Origin: Apostichopus japonicus
Taxonomy: Eukaryota; Echinodermata; Holothuroidea; Aspidochirotida; Stichopodidae
Length of the DNA: 64,000 nt
Assembly: GCF_037975245.1 (NCBI RefSeq)
Contig: NC_092569.1
Span: forward strand, 20,996,001-21,060,000
Direction of reading: 5' to 3'
Shown in pieces: positions 27,979-41,124 of the stretch. The notes under the pieces were generated by a model. That model worked only from the letters and a program-made list of their open reading frames with translations. It made no database searches and had not been told where the DNA came from. The position numbers and the translations under genes are program-made. Numbering within the stretch: the stretch's first letter is position 1; every line of letters begins with the position of its first letter.

Positions 27979-28183
27979 TACAATTCTTTATAAGCTTAGC
28001 TTGTCGTGCTTTCATTATATAACCTGATTATGCATGTTCTTTAATGAAAATCGTCACGATCCTCTCCAATCCTCTTTCTGGCTTCTAGCGATTACTATTA
28101 GACATACAGTGAGCAATATTTGTAAGGTCCATGGCGTAACTACTTCAAGGCAGATATGGTCGTTAACCTCTGTTAGTACAGCC

Positions 28184-31100
28184 TCATAAGGGCTTAATTT
28201 TCATATGCACTGCTACAACAGAACAGTTGTATTCGTGAGTATTTCTTTGAAACAAACATATTCCGGTATCCCAAGGGTCACCGTAGATTCCATTTAACAT
28301 AATAGCATAACAACCATTGAACCACCAGCCGCCGGGATGGAATTCACTAATAGCACAATTTTGAAGAACTAAGTCATTGTCCTGATCGTAGGTAGAAAAT
28401 TTCATATCTCGATGGTAATCCATGTAGTCATAATCTGTTTAATATAAAAAAATTTTACAAATTTATCCATTACTTTTTACAGTTATTGTTACAGGCTAAC
28501 TGAAAAAACACACAGATATGTCATATACTTTCGGATGCAGTCTAAAGGCTTCCTGTAGCCTAAACAAGCATGAAACCTCAATTTAGCATTGTGTACCTTT
28601 CGATTTTAGTTGAAGAATCCCAAGAACTTCGTTAGCATTTGCATATTAGTAATTCCCCTTCGCACTCTTTCAAGCGTTTTAAGAGGTATTGACAAATATA
28701 CTATGGCATTAAGAACAAACAACTATACATTTTACATTCAGTCAACAAAACCATACTAAATTGAACTTGTCACAGGCAGGTGATATTCGCGGAAAAATAC
28801 GTACCAAAGCTCCCTGTGTAACTTCCAAGCGTTATCCCGTATTTTGTTGCCTCGGAGCTAATTCTAAAAAGATTGTAATGAAGATATTCACTGGCATCAT
28901 TGGTGGTGTTGAACCAAATATCAATTCTGAGTTGATGATCTCTCTCAGCTGATATGACATGTATTTTCTCATTTCCAAGCCAGAAACTAGAATTGAGATC
29001 GCCAAATCCATCTCTGTAGGTTATCCAATCATTGAAAAATGACACAGAAGCATCAACTCGCCTCTGAAACAGCTGTATAAAAAATAACCGCTTGTTTTAG
29101 AACGATACGCAAGTTGAATATGTACAGTTTAACTGAAGGTGACAAGGGTTGCCTCTGGAAGAGATCTCATAATTGCTTAAATGAATTTATGCGATGACGA
29201 AAGAATTGGAAAGACTTCATGACAATTAAGAAAATACTGAAGTTGCTACTATTATGCAATAAGTTACTTCGATAAACTGTGCTTTCTTGTCTGCTTCCTA
29301 TATGAACGTTACCTATATGATAGCATATTTCATGTAACCTACAAGGTTTGCAGAAGTTACTCAAGTGACGAACGTTTGTATCGCTGGTCGAAATTTGACC
29401 CAAAGCGTAATATTAAGGGACTTATGCCGTCATTTTGGTCAAGAATTTTGTTTTTAAAATGAGCGGCTAGTAGTAGCTTTGGGAACAATCTAGGATGGTA
29501 GTTAAAGATCGAAATATAAGTGAATGTTAGATTAAGTGGAATATAATCAACATCAACGTCTTGTTTGCATGATCACAGGGTAACAGCAACTCCGCGGTTT
29601 GATTAGTAAGAGGACAGGAACATTACAGCGTGCAGCCACGTATACTGAAAATGTGTTCCAGCAATAGTGTTACAGATTATTGAACTTTCTAAGATTAATA
29701 ACCTCTATTTCACCTGACGGATGGGATAATGTTAATAATGTAAAAGAAACTTTAGATATTTTTCATTTTAAGCATCTGCAAAAGAACATTTACGAGTAAT
29801 GCGAAATGTGAATTTACAAGTGTCTTGGTTTGGTGAAGAAAACTTACCATCCAACCACCTTTGCAATAAACTTGGAAAGGTCCATGTGCCCAAGAAGGCG
29901 GATGTATGAAATAAATGCCTTCTTTGGTGGATAAACCATTATAAACATCCTGACAGTTTGTGATTACTTGACAAGTCGTACCATTTCCCCAGTAGCCCTC
30001 TTTACATTCGCAAGATGAACTTTGACCTTGTTTCTGGCATGTTGCGTTATGACTGCAGGAGTATTCTTCACAGTGGAGAACATCATTTTGACATGTGCAA
30101 CGTCTTGTGCAGTTTAAGTTAACATGCGATGATCCGTTCTGTGCAGAAATGTTAATAATTACAAGCAATGGGAAGATGAAGCTGTGCTGAAACGAAATTT
30201 TATTCAACGGCTGATATTGAATAATACGTCAGCGGAAAATGTAATTTCATATTAATTGTCTTTTTCAATCTAAATGTAATTGTAAAAATCTGGTTTACCA
30301 AACGTTGGGACTGTCACACAAAACCATGAGAAAACAGAATTGTAATATAATTGCATGTCCTATATAAGGTAATGTTTCTGACCAACTTAAAGCTATCTTT
30401 ATAGTGAACTCCAAATGCAAATAAAATCAACCAATTACACGAATTACGTTTAAAATGAATCTCCTTTTCTTATATCTATATAGCAACAGGTTAAGGGGGA
30501 CTTCTTCAACGCAATCTGTACAGCTACATGAACAAAACATGTGCTTGCTATTTTATTTGTTGGTAGTGATGATATTTAAGCTCTCAAACACATCTTCGTA
30601 GTTAAGGAAGTCTTGACATATCAGGAAAAATCACAACTGTCGAGTTGTGTGAAAATACCGAAATGACTCCTGTGGGCGAGAGGTAACACCCGCATTCTTC
30701 CAACGGTATGCATGCTCCATCTCTGATTTGGAATCCATCTGGACATACGCACGTATAACCCGGTTCATCATTACAGCTCTTAAAACACCCATGGAGTCCT
30801 TCGGGATCATCGCACGTAGTTTGGCATGAACAGTTCATCCATATCATGTTGTTTGGGCAGGATTCTGAAGTATCATGAAATTGTTCAATTCGGCCGTTGC
30901 AACAAGTGCTCTTAACTATGAATACAACATCGTGACGGTTCTTTCAAATACTCATTTGGCCAAAGGTTTACAAAAATGAGAAATCCCTAGTTGAAGTTTC
31001 TATATGCTATAGTTTCACCACTTGACTATGAATTGTCAAAGTGTTTCTAGCAAGTGTATTTTTTATCTAACCAAAGGTACACCAGCATATTGCGTAGAGT

Positions 31101-34100
31101 ACGTATTGTGAGCGGTAGTTTCGATTGGTGTGGCTATTTGAAATATTCTGATTGAAATATGAAACTAAGCTATCAAATATCTAGATTATTGTAAATACCG
31201 TCTTATCGTTTACACTTCATGTAATAGAGATACGTTAGAAACGTTAAACACTCGGGCAGTAGACTATTTACATATATCATAATATTTCTTACAATTTTGT
31301 CTACAATTTTGAACTGTAGAAATGTAGGCTTAATGGCATAGAGTTTTAAATTACCTGTTGTAGGTGTCCGTGTTGTTGATACTTCATTTCTACGTGTAGT
31401 TGCTGTGGTCGATGACGGGTCAACGGTTGACATAAATAATTGCTTTTTATTCATAGATCGTGTTGTTTCATGTAAAATTCTCTCAGATAGCAAGTGACCT
31501 GTTGAGGACATCGATGTTGTTGAAAATTCCTTTTTGTTGATAGTTGTCATTTTATCGGTTGACTGAAGCAACATTGTTTCATCTGTGGAGTACATGTTTG
31601 TACTTTTTCATTGAATATGTTGTTGATCAAATGATAAATATCAAATTTTCTGATATTTCTAATAATCACAAATATAAAAGTTATAAGTGGACCTAAATAT
31701 ATTGTTGGTCCCGAGATAATTCAAAGCTAGACACATGAATGCGAGCGTCAAATACTTAAATAGCAATGTTACAAGATTTTTTTTTATTGATCCAAGCAAC
31801 GTTACACCAACTACATATGATGTTCACGTCAACAAGAATATTATTCTGTTTTATTAATATAAATGGTTTCAGATTGACTCAATCCTGATAAAAAAATACA
31901 CCATATGTTACATATACACCATATCTCTTTACCTGCTGTAGGCATCACTGTTGTTGACACCAAAGTCTCGAATCGCGTTGTCAATTCATCAGTTGACGGT
32001 GATATTCTCATCCCATCTGTTGAGTACACTGTAGTTGCTGATTGGTCACTCATATCCGTTTCCAATGTACTTATTGTATCTATAAACGAAACAGCGAAGA
32101 TGAGCTTTACAGTATGCATTGAAGTTCCGTTTTTTTTTATAATATATGCAAAACACATTACTTGATTTGTTTCAATGAACTTTACATAATATGATAGAAG
32201 AATCGGAACTAACTAACATTATTGTGCTGATCCATATAATCAGCTGTATTACTTTTTTATCCAGTAAACTAATTGTGACTTCTCTCATCTGTAAACGAAA
32301 TGTTTAGTGTAAGCTGTTGTTCAATCGTTTTCAATATATGTTAACTCTTTAACATATGTAAACTAAGATAAATCTACATCAACTTTAACATGTTGGAAAA
32401 TGTATACAGACTAAAGAACTAATATTGTCGTTTGTTAGTTGCTAAGACGAACATTTAAAATGCATCAGCATTTGAAAGATGCATGTGAACTGAAGTTTCA
32501 AACGAAACATTTAATGTATATTAAATTGGTTAAAATTCTTACACCTAAATATTACAGTACTAGACAAAATATATGAAGAAAAGGGAGTTACAAGTAACCA
32601 TCACGTTACCTGTTGGGACCACCGATGATTTTTGAACTTCATTTTTGCTGATGGTTGTCATTTTATTGGTTGACCGAAGCAATGTTGTTTCATCTATTGA
32701 GTACATGGTTGTGAAAAGTAATTCACTCGGTGTTGTTGCTAGTTTGGCAAACCATATATTGAATTAATGACAAAATATCACATTTTTTTTAAATATTGTA
32801 AAGAATTACATAAAGTTTTAATTGATCACGTAATATATTTTTCATCTCGAAATAAGTCAAAACTATACACGAATGGGCGTTATCATGCGTTTGTCAAATA
32901 TGTAAATAAGAATATTAACACACGACGTTACTTATTTTGTATAAGTCCAAGTAACGGTAGAACAACTACTTCTTGTCAACATAATAAAGATGAGTATCAT
33001 CTGTTTTATGTGGGATTTAAATAATGAGAAACGACATCATATGTTATCACGTTACCTGTTGTAGGCATCCCTGTTGTCATTTCATCAGTTGGTGATATTT
33101 TCAACCCATCTGTTGAGTACACTGTAGTTGCTGATTGGTCACTCATATCCGTTCCCAATGTACTTATTGTATCTATAAACGAAACATCGAAGATGAGCGG
33201 TAATAATATGCACTGAAGTTCTTTGTTCTTTATCTCAGGTGTATGTAGATTCCAAATACATTACTTCATCTATCTGAATGTACCCTACATAATCTGATAG
33301 AAAAATTAGAAAAAAACCTCAAATGACATTATTGTTTTAAAGCATTTAATCGGTATTGCGTTGGAATCTATTAACCGAATTTTATAACAGAATTTACCTC
33401 GTTGGTCTTGTTCACCACCTGCGTTCTTCATCATTAAATCCTCAAATTCGCAAAGACCTGAGAAAAGAAAATGAAACAGAGTTATCAAGTAGCGATGAAA
33501 CTGAAAGTTTGCAAAGATCAGATACAGATAAAATTGAAAAGCAGTGTATACCGATAACTAATACAAGCATATAGCCTAATGGTGTTAATAATCATCTTTT
33601 TTTTACAGTATTTTAGAATAAGATATCATTTTGGTAGTAGACTGTCATGCGTTGGTGGGAATTCAAAAAAAAAAAGTTCGTATATTCCGATATTACACTA
33701 TCAGGGCCTATTAGATTATATTAACCATGTCTTTTTCGCCACTCTCATATGAACATTTACTGAAAGAGAATACAATATGGTTGAATAATATGTGGGTTCA
33801 AAAAATCTCACGACCTTATCAAAATTATCTTAATTTGGGAATAAGAATCGCATGATGATATTTGGGAATAAAGAATCGCATGATGAACTTATGGTAACTG
33901 TGATTACGCAAGTGCCATTTATTATGAGGAAGTTTCGTCATATAGCAATGGCATAACACATGAACTATTTATTAATTACACTGTAATTAATACTACTTTA
34001 TCTTAAGTAATTAGATTGTACTAAAATGATAATTTCGTTTTGTTACTTACCCATCGCTATCACGAAATCGATATTCTGCCTAATCAGTAATCCAGCAAGA

Positions 34101-34135
34101 AAGATGTAGGTCCAAGTAACAAAGCAATTAGCCAT
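28184..34135 (-). CDS. Secreted fibrinogen-related protein (mucin linker, TIL, EGF, fibrinogen C-terminal domain)
   Basis: Exons on the minus strand: 34135-34051 (signal peptide MANCFVTWTYIFLAGLLIRQ), 33457-33398 (LCEFEDLMMKNAGGEQDQR), Ser/Thr-rich linkers 33172-33056, 32738-32610 and 32079-31933, TIL-like 30864-30659, EGF plus fibrinogen start 30138-29848, and fibrinogen 29072-28805 and 28434-28184. All have AG and GT borders and matching phases, giving 517 aa. A further linker exon at 31355-31595 has lost its acceptor and is skipped in this model. The TIL part has 11 cysteines. The EGF part runs through SHNATCQKQG to YWGNGTTC. The fibrinogen domain (~210 residues) has LFQRRVDASV, WLGNEKIH, the calcium-site motif DQDND, NCA and GGWWFNGCY, and ends MKIKPL. 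Family members bind sugars or acetyl groups and act outside the cell; an immune lectin role is inferred. Its 3' half is almost identical to the gene at 42875 and its 5' half to that at 56120. Confidence 0.9.
31355..31595 (-). pseudogene. Fused linker exon with lost acceptor
   Basis: Open Ser/Thr-rich frame MYSTDETMLLQSTDKMTT and on, with the usual donor ACAG|GTAATT. Compared with its relatives, the start segment after the acceptor (AG|CAACAACACCGAG) is missing. The only nearby AG would give the wrong phase, and an in-frame TGA stands upstream. In its middle a short scar (GTCACTTGCTATCT) sits where one linker exon ends and the next begins in the other genes, so two exons seem to have been fused by a deletion. 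Confidence 0.6.
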
Positions 34136-34209
34136 CTTCGAGTTGTGATAAATGTTCAGTACTCTTACAAGCTCAAACCAATAGTATTCTAACCAAATGA
34201 GCTAGATCG

Positions 34210-34217
34210 TATTTAAA
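34210..34217 (-). promoter_or_regulatory. TATA-like box of the first full FREP gene
   Basis: TTTAAATA on the minus strand, 75 bases upstream of the ATG, followed by CG as in the TATAAATACG of the gene at 42875. The position suits a leader of about 45 bases. Confidence 0.45.
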
Positions 34218-35464
34218 GTCGCAAACAGTTACCAGATAGAACTGTCTATTGCAAAGTATATGCCAACCTCATTTGGTAATAAATATGTAATGAATATGTA
34301 ATTAAAGCAATAAATGTTTACTCCGCAGAATTCGATATTACAGCCTGCTGTTTTGCCATTTTAAGCACAAACAGGTTTATTAGAAACACTATATTGTAAG
34401 AAAAAAAATTGTGCCACAGGAAATTTGTCAATTAGGTAGAGAATAAATATTCATTTAGGTTAAATTTCACATCTTTGTTCAAGAAAAGAGGGTAGTTTAT
34501 GTCATTAAAGAAATTCGATACACTTTTGAAAATACAAAGCGCATATGAATTTAACAGGTAACATTACTTGGTAATGTTATTTGAAGCTTTAACGATTCAT
34601 AATTTGGAACAATTTTTGAGTATGTCTAGTAAATATACATGTTACTGCTTCCTCTGAAATCTTCTTCCAATGAAGTTGGGAAAATTGCTTTTTAATGAAA
34701 AACTTTGCCCAAGAAACATTTCTTTCAATGTTAAATATCACATATAGTGCATGACCATTGACGTCACACTAGCCCCCCCCCCAAAAAAAAAAAACGGTGA
34801 ATAAAATATTGGGAACATAATTATTAGATCCAGGGCATGTCGTGGCAGCATTAATTGCTTTATATCATTGGAGTTGCAGTTGATCAATATAATTGCCCAA
34901 GAAAAACTGAGCGTACCTCTCAGTGATTCAGCTATCGACCGCTACTGTCGGAAAATCCCACGACAAGGTTGCTCGTTCATCGGCTCTTCTCGTTAAACTT
35001 ATAGCATACCAAAGCAGCCCTTATTATGAATGACAGACGTAAGCTAAAGTCTACGTGATTGTAATTTCTGAAAACCTGGCCCAGCAAAACTAATCTCTGC
35101 TGAACAAAACCCAAAAGTTACGGGAAGTATATCGATGTTGACCTTGGGTCGGCAGGAACATTGCCATGATAAAGTCTGCAGATGATCACCAGTCTAAAGT
35201 GGTTGTTTCTGGTACTCGTGACTTAGCTGTGAGGTGTTATTATTAATACTTTTTAACGCCATGACTAAGTCAGAATTATCAAATTCCATTTTTTTTAATT
35301 GTTATAATCGTTCTTTTTATATTGGAAAATGTATTACTTTATTGCTGTGTTAGTTCATGCAATCAGCTACACATTCTTTTGGCAACAAACTGTTTATCAT
35401 TTTGTCTATACCAGTTTTACGAACGTAACTAGTAATATTGATGGACTCGCCCGCCACACTAGTA
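34218..35464. other. Upstream flank, no recognised gene
   Basis: AT-rich. Contains a C10 run followed by A12 at about 34774-34795. No supported exon. Confidence 0.5.
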
Positions 35465-35830
35465 ATGACTTAACTGAAAATGAATTTGTCAATCAATGTC
35501 TTTCCTGAAAATGAGAATTGTGAGCCTTCTATTCTTCATATAAATGCACGCAGTCTTCACAACAAAAATTGACTCAATTTACAATATGCTCAAGCACTTC
35601 GGGAGTTCACCTAATTTGTTTGCAATATGAGAAACTTTGATCAATAGCACAACATTGTATGACTTGTATATTATTGATGGATAAAACTTTGTTCATAACG
35701 TTATGATTGATAGAAAGGAAAGGGGCGTGGTCATTTACATTAAAAGTAATATTAATTTTGTAAACAGGGATGAACTCAGTACGCATCTCAATAATGACTC
35801 TGATCATATTTTCATTGAGGTATCATCGTA
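35465..35830 (+). mobile_element. Degenerate LINE endonuclease fragment
   Basis: With one frameshift near 35567 and two internal stops, the plus strand reads ILHINARSLHNK, then DSIYNMLKHFGSSPNLFAI, then RKERGVVIYIKSNINF and DHIFIEV. This is the N-terminal half of the endonuclease of CR1/L2-type ORF2 (compare HVNSRSLNKN and GGGVGLFIS in the 21-25 kb element). Only this part remains. Confidence 0.7.
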
Positions 35831-35869
35831 CGTTATAAGGACAGAATAAAAAAGCAAAGTTCATCTCAA

Positions 35870-36288
<419 letters not shown>

Positions 36289-36675
36289 TCCTGCAATGTT
36301 CGGAGACGGGGTATTCTGCACAATTATCACGAATCGTTTTTTTTTTTAAATTTTATTACTAAAACGTAAGCGAAACCGAGAGACTGTTTCACCTACATAA
36401 TTGCCCTTTTTACAAAGAACGTCACAATATATTATGTAAATGGCATTGCTAGTATCACAAGAGAAGGAAGAGGGTCTTAGACCATTGTCAACATTGGGAA
36501 TTTTTAAACACATTACCCGGGGTAACACGGGGTATATCTGACACCCAGGTTTTCCGCTACGGAAATTACCGTGGAGGTGAAAACTCGGTAAGAAATTTTG
36601 GAGGAAGTGAATTAAAATCTGAGGTTGGGGGGGCTGACGAAAAACTAGCATGGGGTGTACCTTAAACGATTTCAT
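36289..36675 (-). pseudogene. Penelope-like element: GIY-YIG endonuclease remnant
   Basis: The minus strand encodes the C-terminal part of a Penelope-like polyprotein: HPMLVFRQPPQ, HGNFRSGKPGCQIYP with its cysteine, then the GIY-YIG nuclease signature as NAIYIIYCDVLCKKGNYVGE and RFRLRFSN. A stop and frameshift follow at an A/T run, after which [12 protein letters not shown] continues in another frame until the (AT)n tract cuts it off. The reverse-transcriptase part is absent. The lineage call rests on the GIY-YIG fold joined to this N-terminal context. Confidence 0.78.
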
Positions 36676-36930
36676 ACAGACTAATCGTCTATGAATGATG
36701 CAAATCCTGTTTGATAGAGCTCATAAAGGATATGATGAGCAGTTTATTATTTCTTTTCGCTTGCCTTGAAACGTCCATATCATTGCTTTCAGCCGTGTCT
36801 TAATCATTTTTGACAAATCTAAAAACATGTAACATTAAAAGAAGGATATTTCAAGATATTATGATGTTACAGATCGTAAATCTCTACACACGTGTACAAT
36901 ACCTAAGGTGCTCCAAACAAAATTTCTTAT

Positions 36931-37094
36931 GGATGTATGCATGCTCCATCTCTGATTAAGAATCCATCTGGATAAACACACATACAATCTGTTTCATCAT
37001 CACAGCTCTTAAAACACCCATTGAGTCTGTCGAGATTATCGCACGTAGTTTGGCATGAACAGTTCATCCTATCATATTGGTTGGACAGGACTCT
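36931..37094 (-). pseudogene. Relic FREP TIL exon
   Basis: The minus strand reads CPTN, then after a one-base deletion in the ATGATATGGATG block, MNCSCQTTCD and GCFKSCDDE, VYPDGFLIRDGACI. It stops short before the CGC motif found in intact copies. It is the 3'-most remnant of a fifth minus-strand FREP copy. Its upstream intron continues at 37095-37378 and, past a LINE insertion, at about 38385-38535. Confidence 0.8.
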
Positions 37095-37378
37095 GAGGTG
37101 TAATGAAATTTAGTTGACAGTCGCAACAATTGTTCTTAAGCATGGATTCAACAACGTGAAGTTTCTTTCAAATGCTCACCTGGCAAAATGTTTAAAAAAC
37201 TACAAATTCCGAATAGAGATATAATTTCCTAGAATAAATCTCTATTATGCTATTTTAAGTATCATTATGAGAGATTATATGATTAGCACAATCAGGATAT
37301 CGTTACTTGTAGCATCACCAATTCACTATGACTTCTCAGGTGTTTTTGTAAAATGTGTAAGTTTAATTAAACCGAGGG

Positions 37379-38344
37379 TAATTTATTTATTTATTTTATT
37401 TATTTATTTATTTTTCCACAGAAGTACAAAGCGGAGGGAAGTCTTCCATAAAGCTTAAAAAGCTTAACAAAGTGGATGACTCCCTAAAGAAAAAAATTAT
37501 TTAATAAATACAAATTGAATGTTTGTTACATAATGTACAGAAACTGCTGAAGTAAATAACTCATTTACATAATTTAATATGATGATATCAATTCTTTTTT
37601 TAAACATTTCTTAAATGAATTCTTTGTAGCCTTAGATTTAACGATATTGCTTAATGAGTTCCATAACTTAGTTGCACGGTTGCGAAAGCTGCGTGTACCT
37701 AATTTCGTAAGATATAAGTTGCAATGAGCATTTTGTCTATTTCGGGTATAATAATTGTATAATTCTACATTAATTGTATAGAAATTATGAAAGGAACCCG
37801 GAAGTAGCCCATGCCATGCTTTATACGTAAATACAGCAAGTTGTAGCCTTATAATATCATTTAATTTCAGCAGGTTTTGACCTTTAAACAATGGACTAGT
37901 ATGCTGACGAAATGCAGCATGTGTTATGTTACGTATTGCGCCTTTTTGTAGTTTATTGAGACGGACAAGACAAGTTATGTTAGCACCAGACCAAATAATA
38001 GAACAGTAGGACAGATGAGGTAGAATGAGCGTATTATAAATCATTCTTAGAATGTGTGTCGGTAGGAAATGTTTTATTATAGCGAGTATACCAATGTTCC
38101 TTGCGACCTTAGAACAGATTGCTGAAATATGTTGTTGCCAACTTAGTTTTGAATAAATATATACACCTAAAAATTTTATGTAGTCAACATTGTTAATTGG
38201 TGTACCATTCATATTAATGTTGTGAACTTGAGGAGGGTTGTTGGAGGAATTAAAAACAATGTAGTGTGTCTTGTTGACATTAATAGAAAGCTTGTTTGAC
38301 CGAAACCAGTTACTAAACTTTTCTAGTTCATTAGAATGCAACAT
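37379..38344 (-). mobile_element. 5'-truncated CR1/L2-like LINE inserted in a relic FREP intron
   Basis: The minus-strand ORF (38344-37574, 256 codons) is the C-terminal part of a reverse-transcriptase ORF: LSINVNKTHYIVF, IKFLGVYIYSKLSWQQHIS, HLSYCSIIWSG and TKLWNSLSN. It is followed by a 3' UTR with a strong hairpin (37484-37436) and an (ATTT)n tail (37413-37379). It is a different family member from the 21-25 kb element. Flanking intron sequence resumes at both ends, as seen by comparison with 59215-59300. Confidence 0.88.
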
Positions 38345-38544
38345 ATGTAATGCAACATATGCAACATATGCATGTAATGCAACATATTGCGAAGAATACG
38401 TGTTATGAGCGGTAATTTGACTATTGGAGTTATTCTGATAGAGAAATAAAACTAAACTATCAAATATATAAGAAAAAGGTTATTGTATATGTTAAGTATT
38501 ATTATTAAATACAGAATTTTACCGTTTACACAAAAAATCACGTG

Positions 38545-38687
38545 ACTGAAGTTCAGCGTTATTGTAAAGTGTAGTTTTCGCCAAAAACGAGAACTAAAAC
38601 GAAAAGCATTCTTGATCGAAAAGTATTAATGTCGTTTCGTATACAGTATGAAATGTAATTCTATAGAATTATACGCATAGACACAAT

Positions 38688-38757
<70 letters not shown>

Positions 38758-38830
38758 GTTAATTCAATAAAGACCAATTTCTTTTAAAGTGAAATAATTT
38801 ATGATTTATTCATTCTTAAATGTATACATT
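38545..38830 (-). other. Relic upstream flank of a FREP copy
   Basis: Shares TTCAGCGTTATTGT, CGCCAAAAACGAGAA, TCGTATACAG and ATAGACACAATAT-like blocks, in order, with 50370-50600, which lies upstream of the signal exon of the gene at 42875-50224. In the relic it follows directly on the intron above the TIL exon, so the linker, charged and signal exons have been deleted. Confidence 0.7.
38692..38755. repeat. (AT)n microsatellite
   Basis: About 30 pure AT units inside the relic flank. Confidence 0.97.
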
Positions 38831-39680
38831 TTGCATCGTGATTTAAGAAAATGAGTTTTTTTCCAAGACGTATATTTAACTCACTATTTGTAATATCAAC
38901 GAAGGTTGTTGTGTACACAGCCGACCTAGATTGAAAAAAAAGATTCTTGTTAATTATGAATAACTTATCGTGTACGAAATCACTCATGTTTATGACCTTA
39001 AAATATATCATGAAAACAATTTTGTACAAATACCAATGGTTTGCAGTTAAATTGGTAAATTAGATTAGTGTAACTTCCGCAGACGAAAAAAATCTTCCGC
39101 AAACAATTGGTCAGAAATAAAAGAGCAATATGATAATGCTACACATAATTTATTTCAAGATTTTAAGATCTGCACTAGTATTTACAAATGACAGTAAATT
39201 AACATATATGAATCGGACAATGCATCCTTCTTTTGCGAACGGGTGAGGTTACAATGTTAATTAATAACCGACAAAGACCATAAATATCTTTTCTTAGCTA
39301 AGATGTAACGTTTACTATAAAACAATAAACAATAACGTTTGAACAGCGTTACTGCATTTTTATAATCCATAGTTTACAACTGTTGGAAACTGTTTGTAAA
39401 CACCAAATTCTACAAAAGCTCGTATGGTTAAATGTAGCTAGAAATTACTTTGAATGTTCTTATAACGTTTTGTGGTTGGAGAAGTACGATCTGAATCCCA
39501 TCTTTAGTATAAATTTCATTCAGTTTCATTGATTTTGGGTAAGACTATTAAAAATCAATGTAATTATGCATAGTTCATATACAACATATAGGGAATGATA
39601 TGTAACTGTAGTAACAAGACATGATTACTCGGCAAGAGTTTGGTAAAGTACCACCATGTATGTATGTATTTGTACTTTAA
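38831..39680. other. No recognised gene
   Basis: AT-rich spacer without supported coding or repeat similarity. Confidence 0.5.
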
Positions 39681-39682
39681 AA

Positions 39683-39904
39683 CCTCCTGCAAGCAGGGAC
39701 TCGCAAAGAAGCCTCATTGGCTTATCAAAGCCACAAGCTGACCGAAGTCAGTCTCTTGGATTCATAGTGAACGTCCTTACGTCCATGATTATGAATTGTA
39801 AATTGCCAACAACTCTATAACGACATACATTAATCTTGGAGTGACTTGCACTCGGGACCTTATGATTGAAAGGCACCGGCGTTAACCACTGAGCTTACAC
39901 TCCA
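39683..39904 (-). mobile_element. tRNA-derived SINE, copy 2
   Basis: Same head and body as the copy at 14109-14332. Box A, AAGCTCAGTGG, is nearly intact, while box B is degenerate (GAGTGCAAGTC). The body end GCGAGTCCCTGCTTGCAGGAGG-like region matches, with substitutions throughout. An adjoining TATG/TATT run may be its tail. Confidence 0.8.
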
Positions 39905-41124
39905 CTATGCCATGCCCATATGCCATGCCATGAATATCCCATCACAAGATATATAGTTTGAAGTAATTACCGTATATATCAGTCAACTAGGTAACGTTGA
40001 AGGAACAAGATAAATCCTAACGACTGTCAAACTATGGTAGGAGACATCAAGTGGACCGTGAAGGGAACCACTAATGACTGCGACTACCAATACATCCTGT
40101 TTACCATTGCGACCCTTATGCAGCCAACTTTAATAAATAAGTACAACATAATTGTTAAAATATTCCATATAGGTAGGCTATACATGATTACACTTCGTGA
40201 CCTAATCCTTGAAAAATTATAATTCCAAAACAAAGATCATGTTAAGTCGTTTAATGCAAATCATACCGCCTGACCAAATAAAAATATTGTTCAAATCCCC
40301 TACTTGACAAAGCCATCGGATTTCTATACGTTAATTCTAGCAATATATAAAACTAACCTGGTGAACATTATTGTTCAAAGTTTGCAAATACTGCACTCCT
40401 TTTAACTAAGCTGCCCCAATATTTTATCACACTTTTTCCCTTTCACCCCTCCCTGACCGATTTTGTTTTAATAGCAACTCAATCGTCCTGCAGAGACGAA
40501 TCCCACTTAAAGAGCACCTGACACGGTCCGTGAATACGCCTAAATAGGAAGTGTGTGTTCTCCTTATTACACATGCTAACACAAAACACGATTATAGTAC
40601 GCCCTAGGGTGCGAAACCTGATACCAAAGTTCAGGAATCATGGAACCAACGGCAGCCGTATTACCTTCAACAGCGAAATCTTTACCACCGTAACCAGCTA
40701 CGCCGTGACGTCATCGCTAGAACGCATAATGCCAACGCACGTTCACTTCTAATAGCGAAAGTGTTAGAAACTGCTTCCCAACGTGTAAAGTGTCCTCTCC
40801 GAATTCCGGCGTTAACGAAGATTTGGACCTTTATCTTTCGGATTCTTCTTCAAGCAACGATGAAGATGACTTTCTCCAAAAAGACATTGATGAAGAAGAA
40901 CCAGCAAACGAAGACAATTACGGACTTTTGACGTATCGCTTTAAGCCCCTTCAATACACATTCAATTCTTATTTGCGGCTTGGCTTGCCAAAAGAGTGGT
41001 TATTCTGTTAAATTTTCAGATTCAGAGCGCCAGGGGTGCACACTTTACAATCATAACACTTAGGTAATACGTCCTTAATGACAGTTATTGAAAGCCAATT
41101 TATACGCTTTAACACACCAATAGA
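39905..41124. other. Spacer with one weak open frame
   Basis: No recognised gene apart from the uncertain acidic open frame at 40790-41011. Confidence 0.4.
40790..41011 (+). CDS. Uncertain acidic 73-residue open frame
   Basis: MSSPNSGVNEDLDLYLSDSS is followed by an Asp/Glu/Ser-rich stretch and GLLTYRFKPLQY. Acidic leaders ending in a PYRFEP-like motif are common at the start of animal proteins with a P2X7-type C-terminal zinc domain, many of them repeat-associated. No downstream zinc-binding part is present here. The composition stands out from the surrounding AT-rich DNA, but this could equally be a dead fragment or chance. Confidence 0.2.
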   Translation: MSSPNSGVNEDLDLYLSDSSSSNDEDDFLQKDIDEEEPANEDNYGLLTYRFKPLQYTFNSYLRLGLPKEWLFC

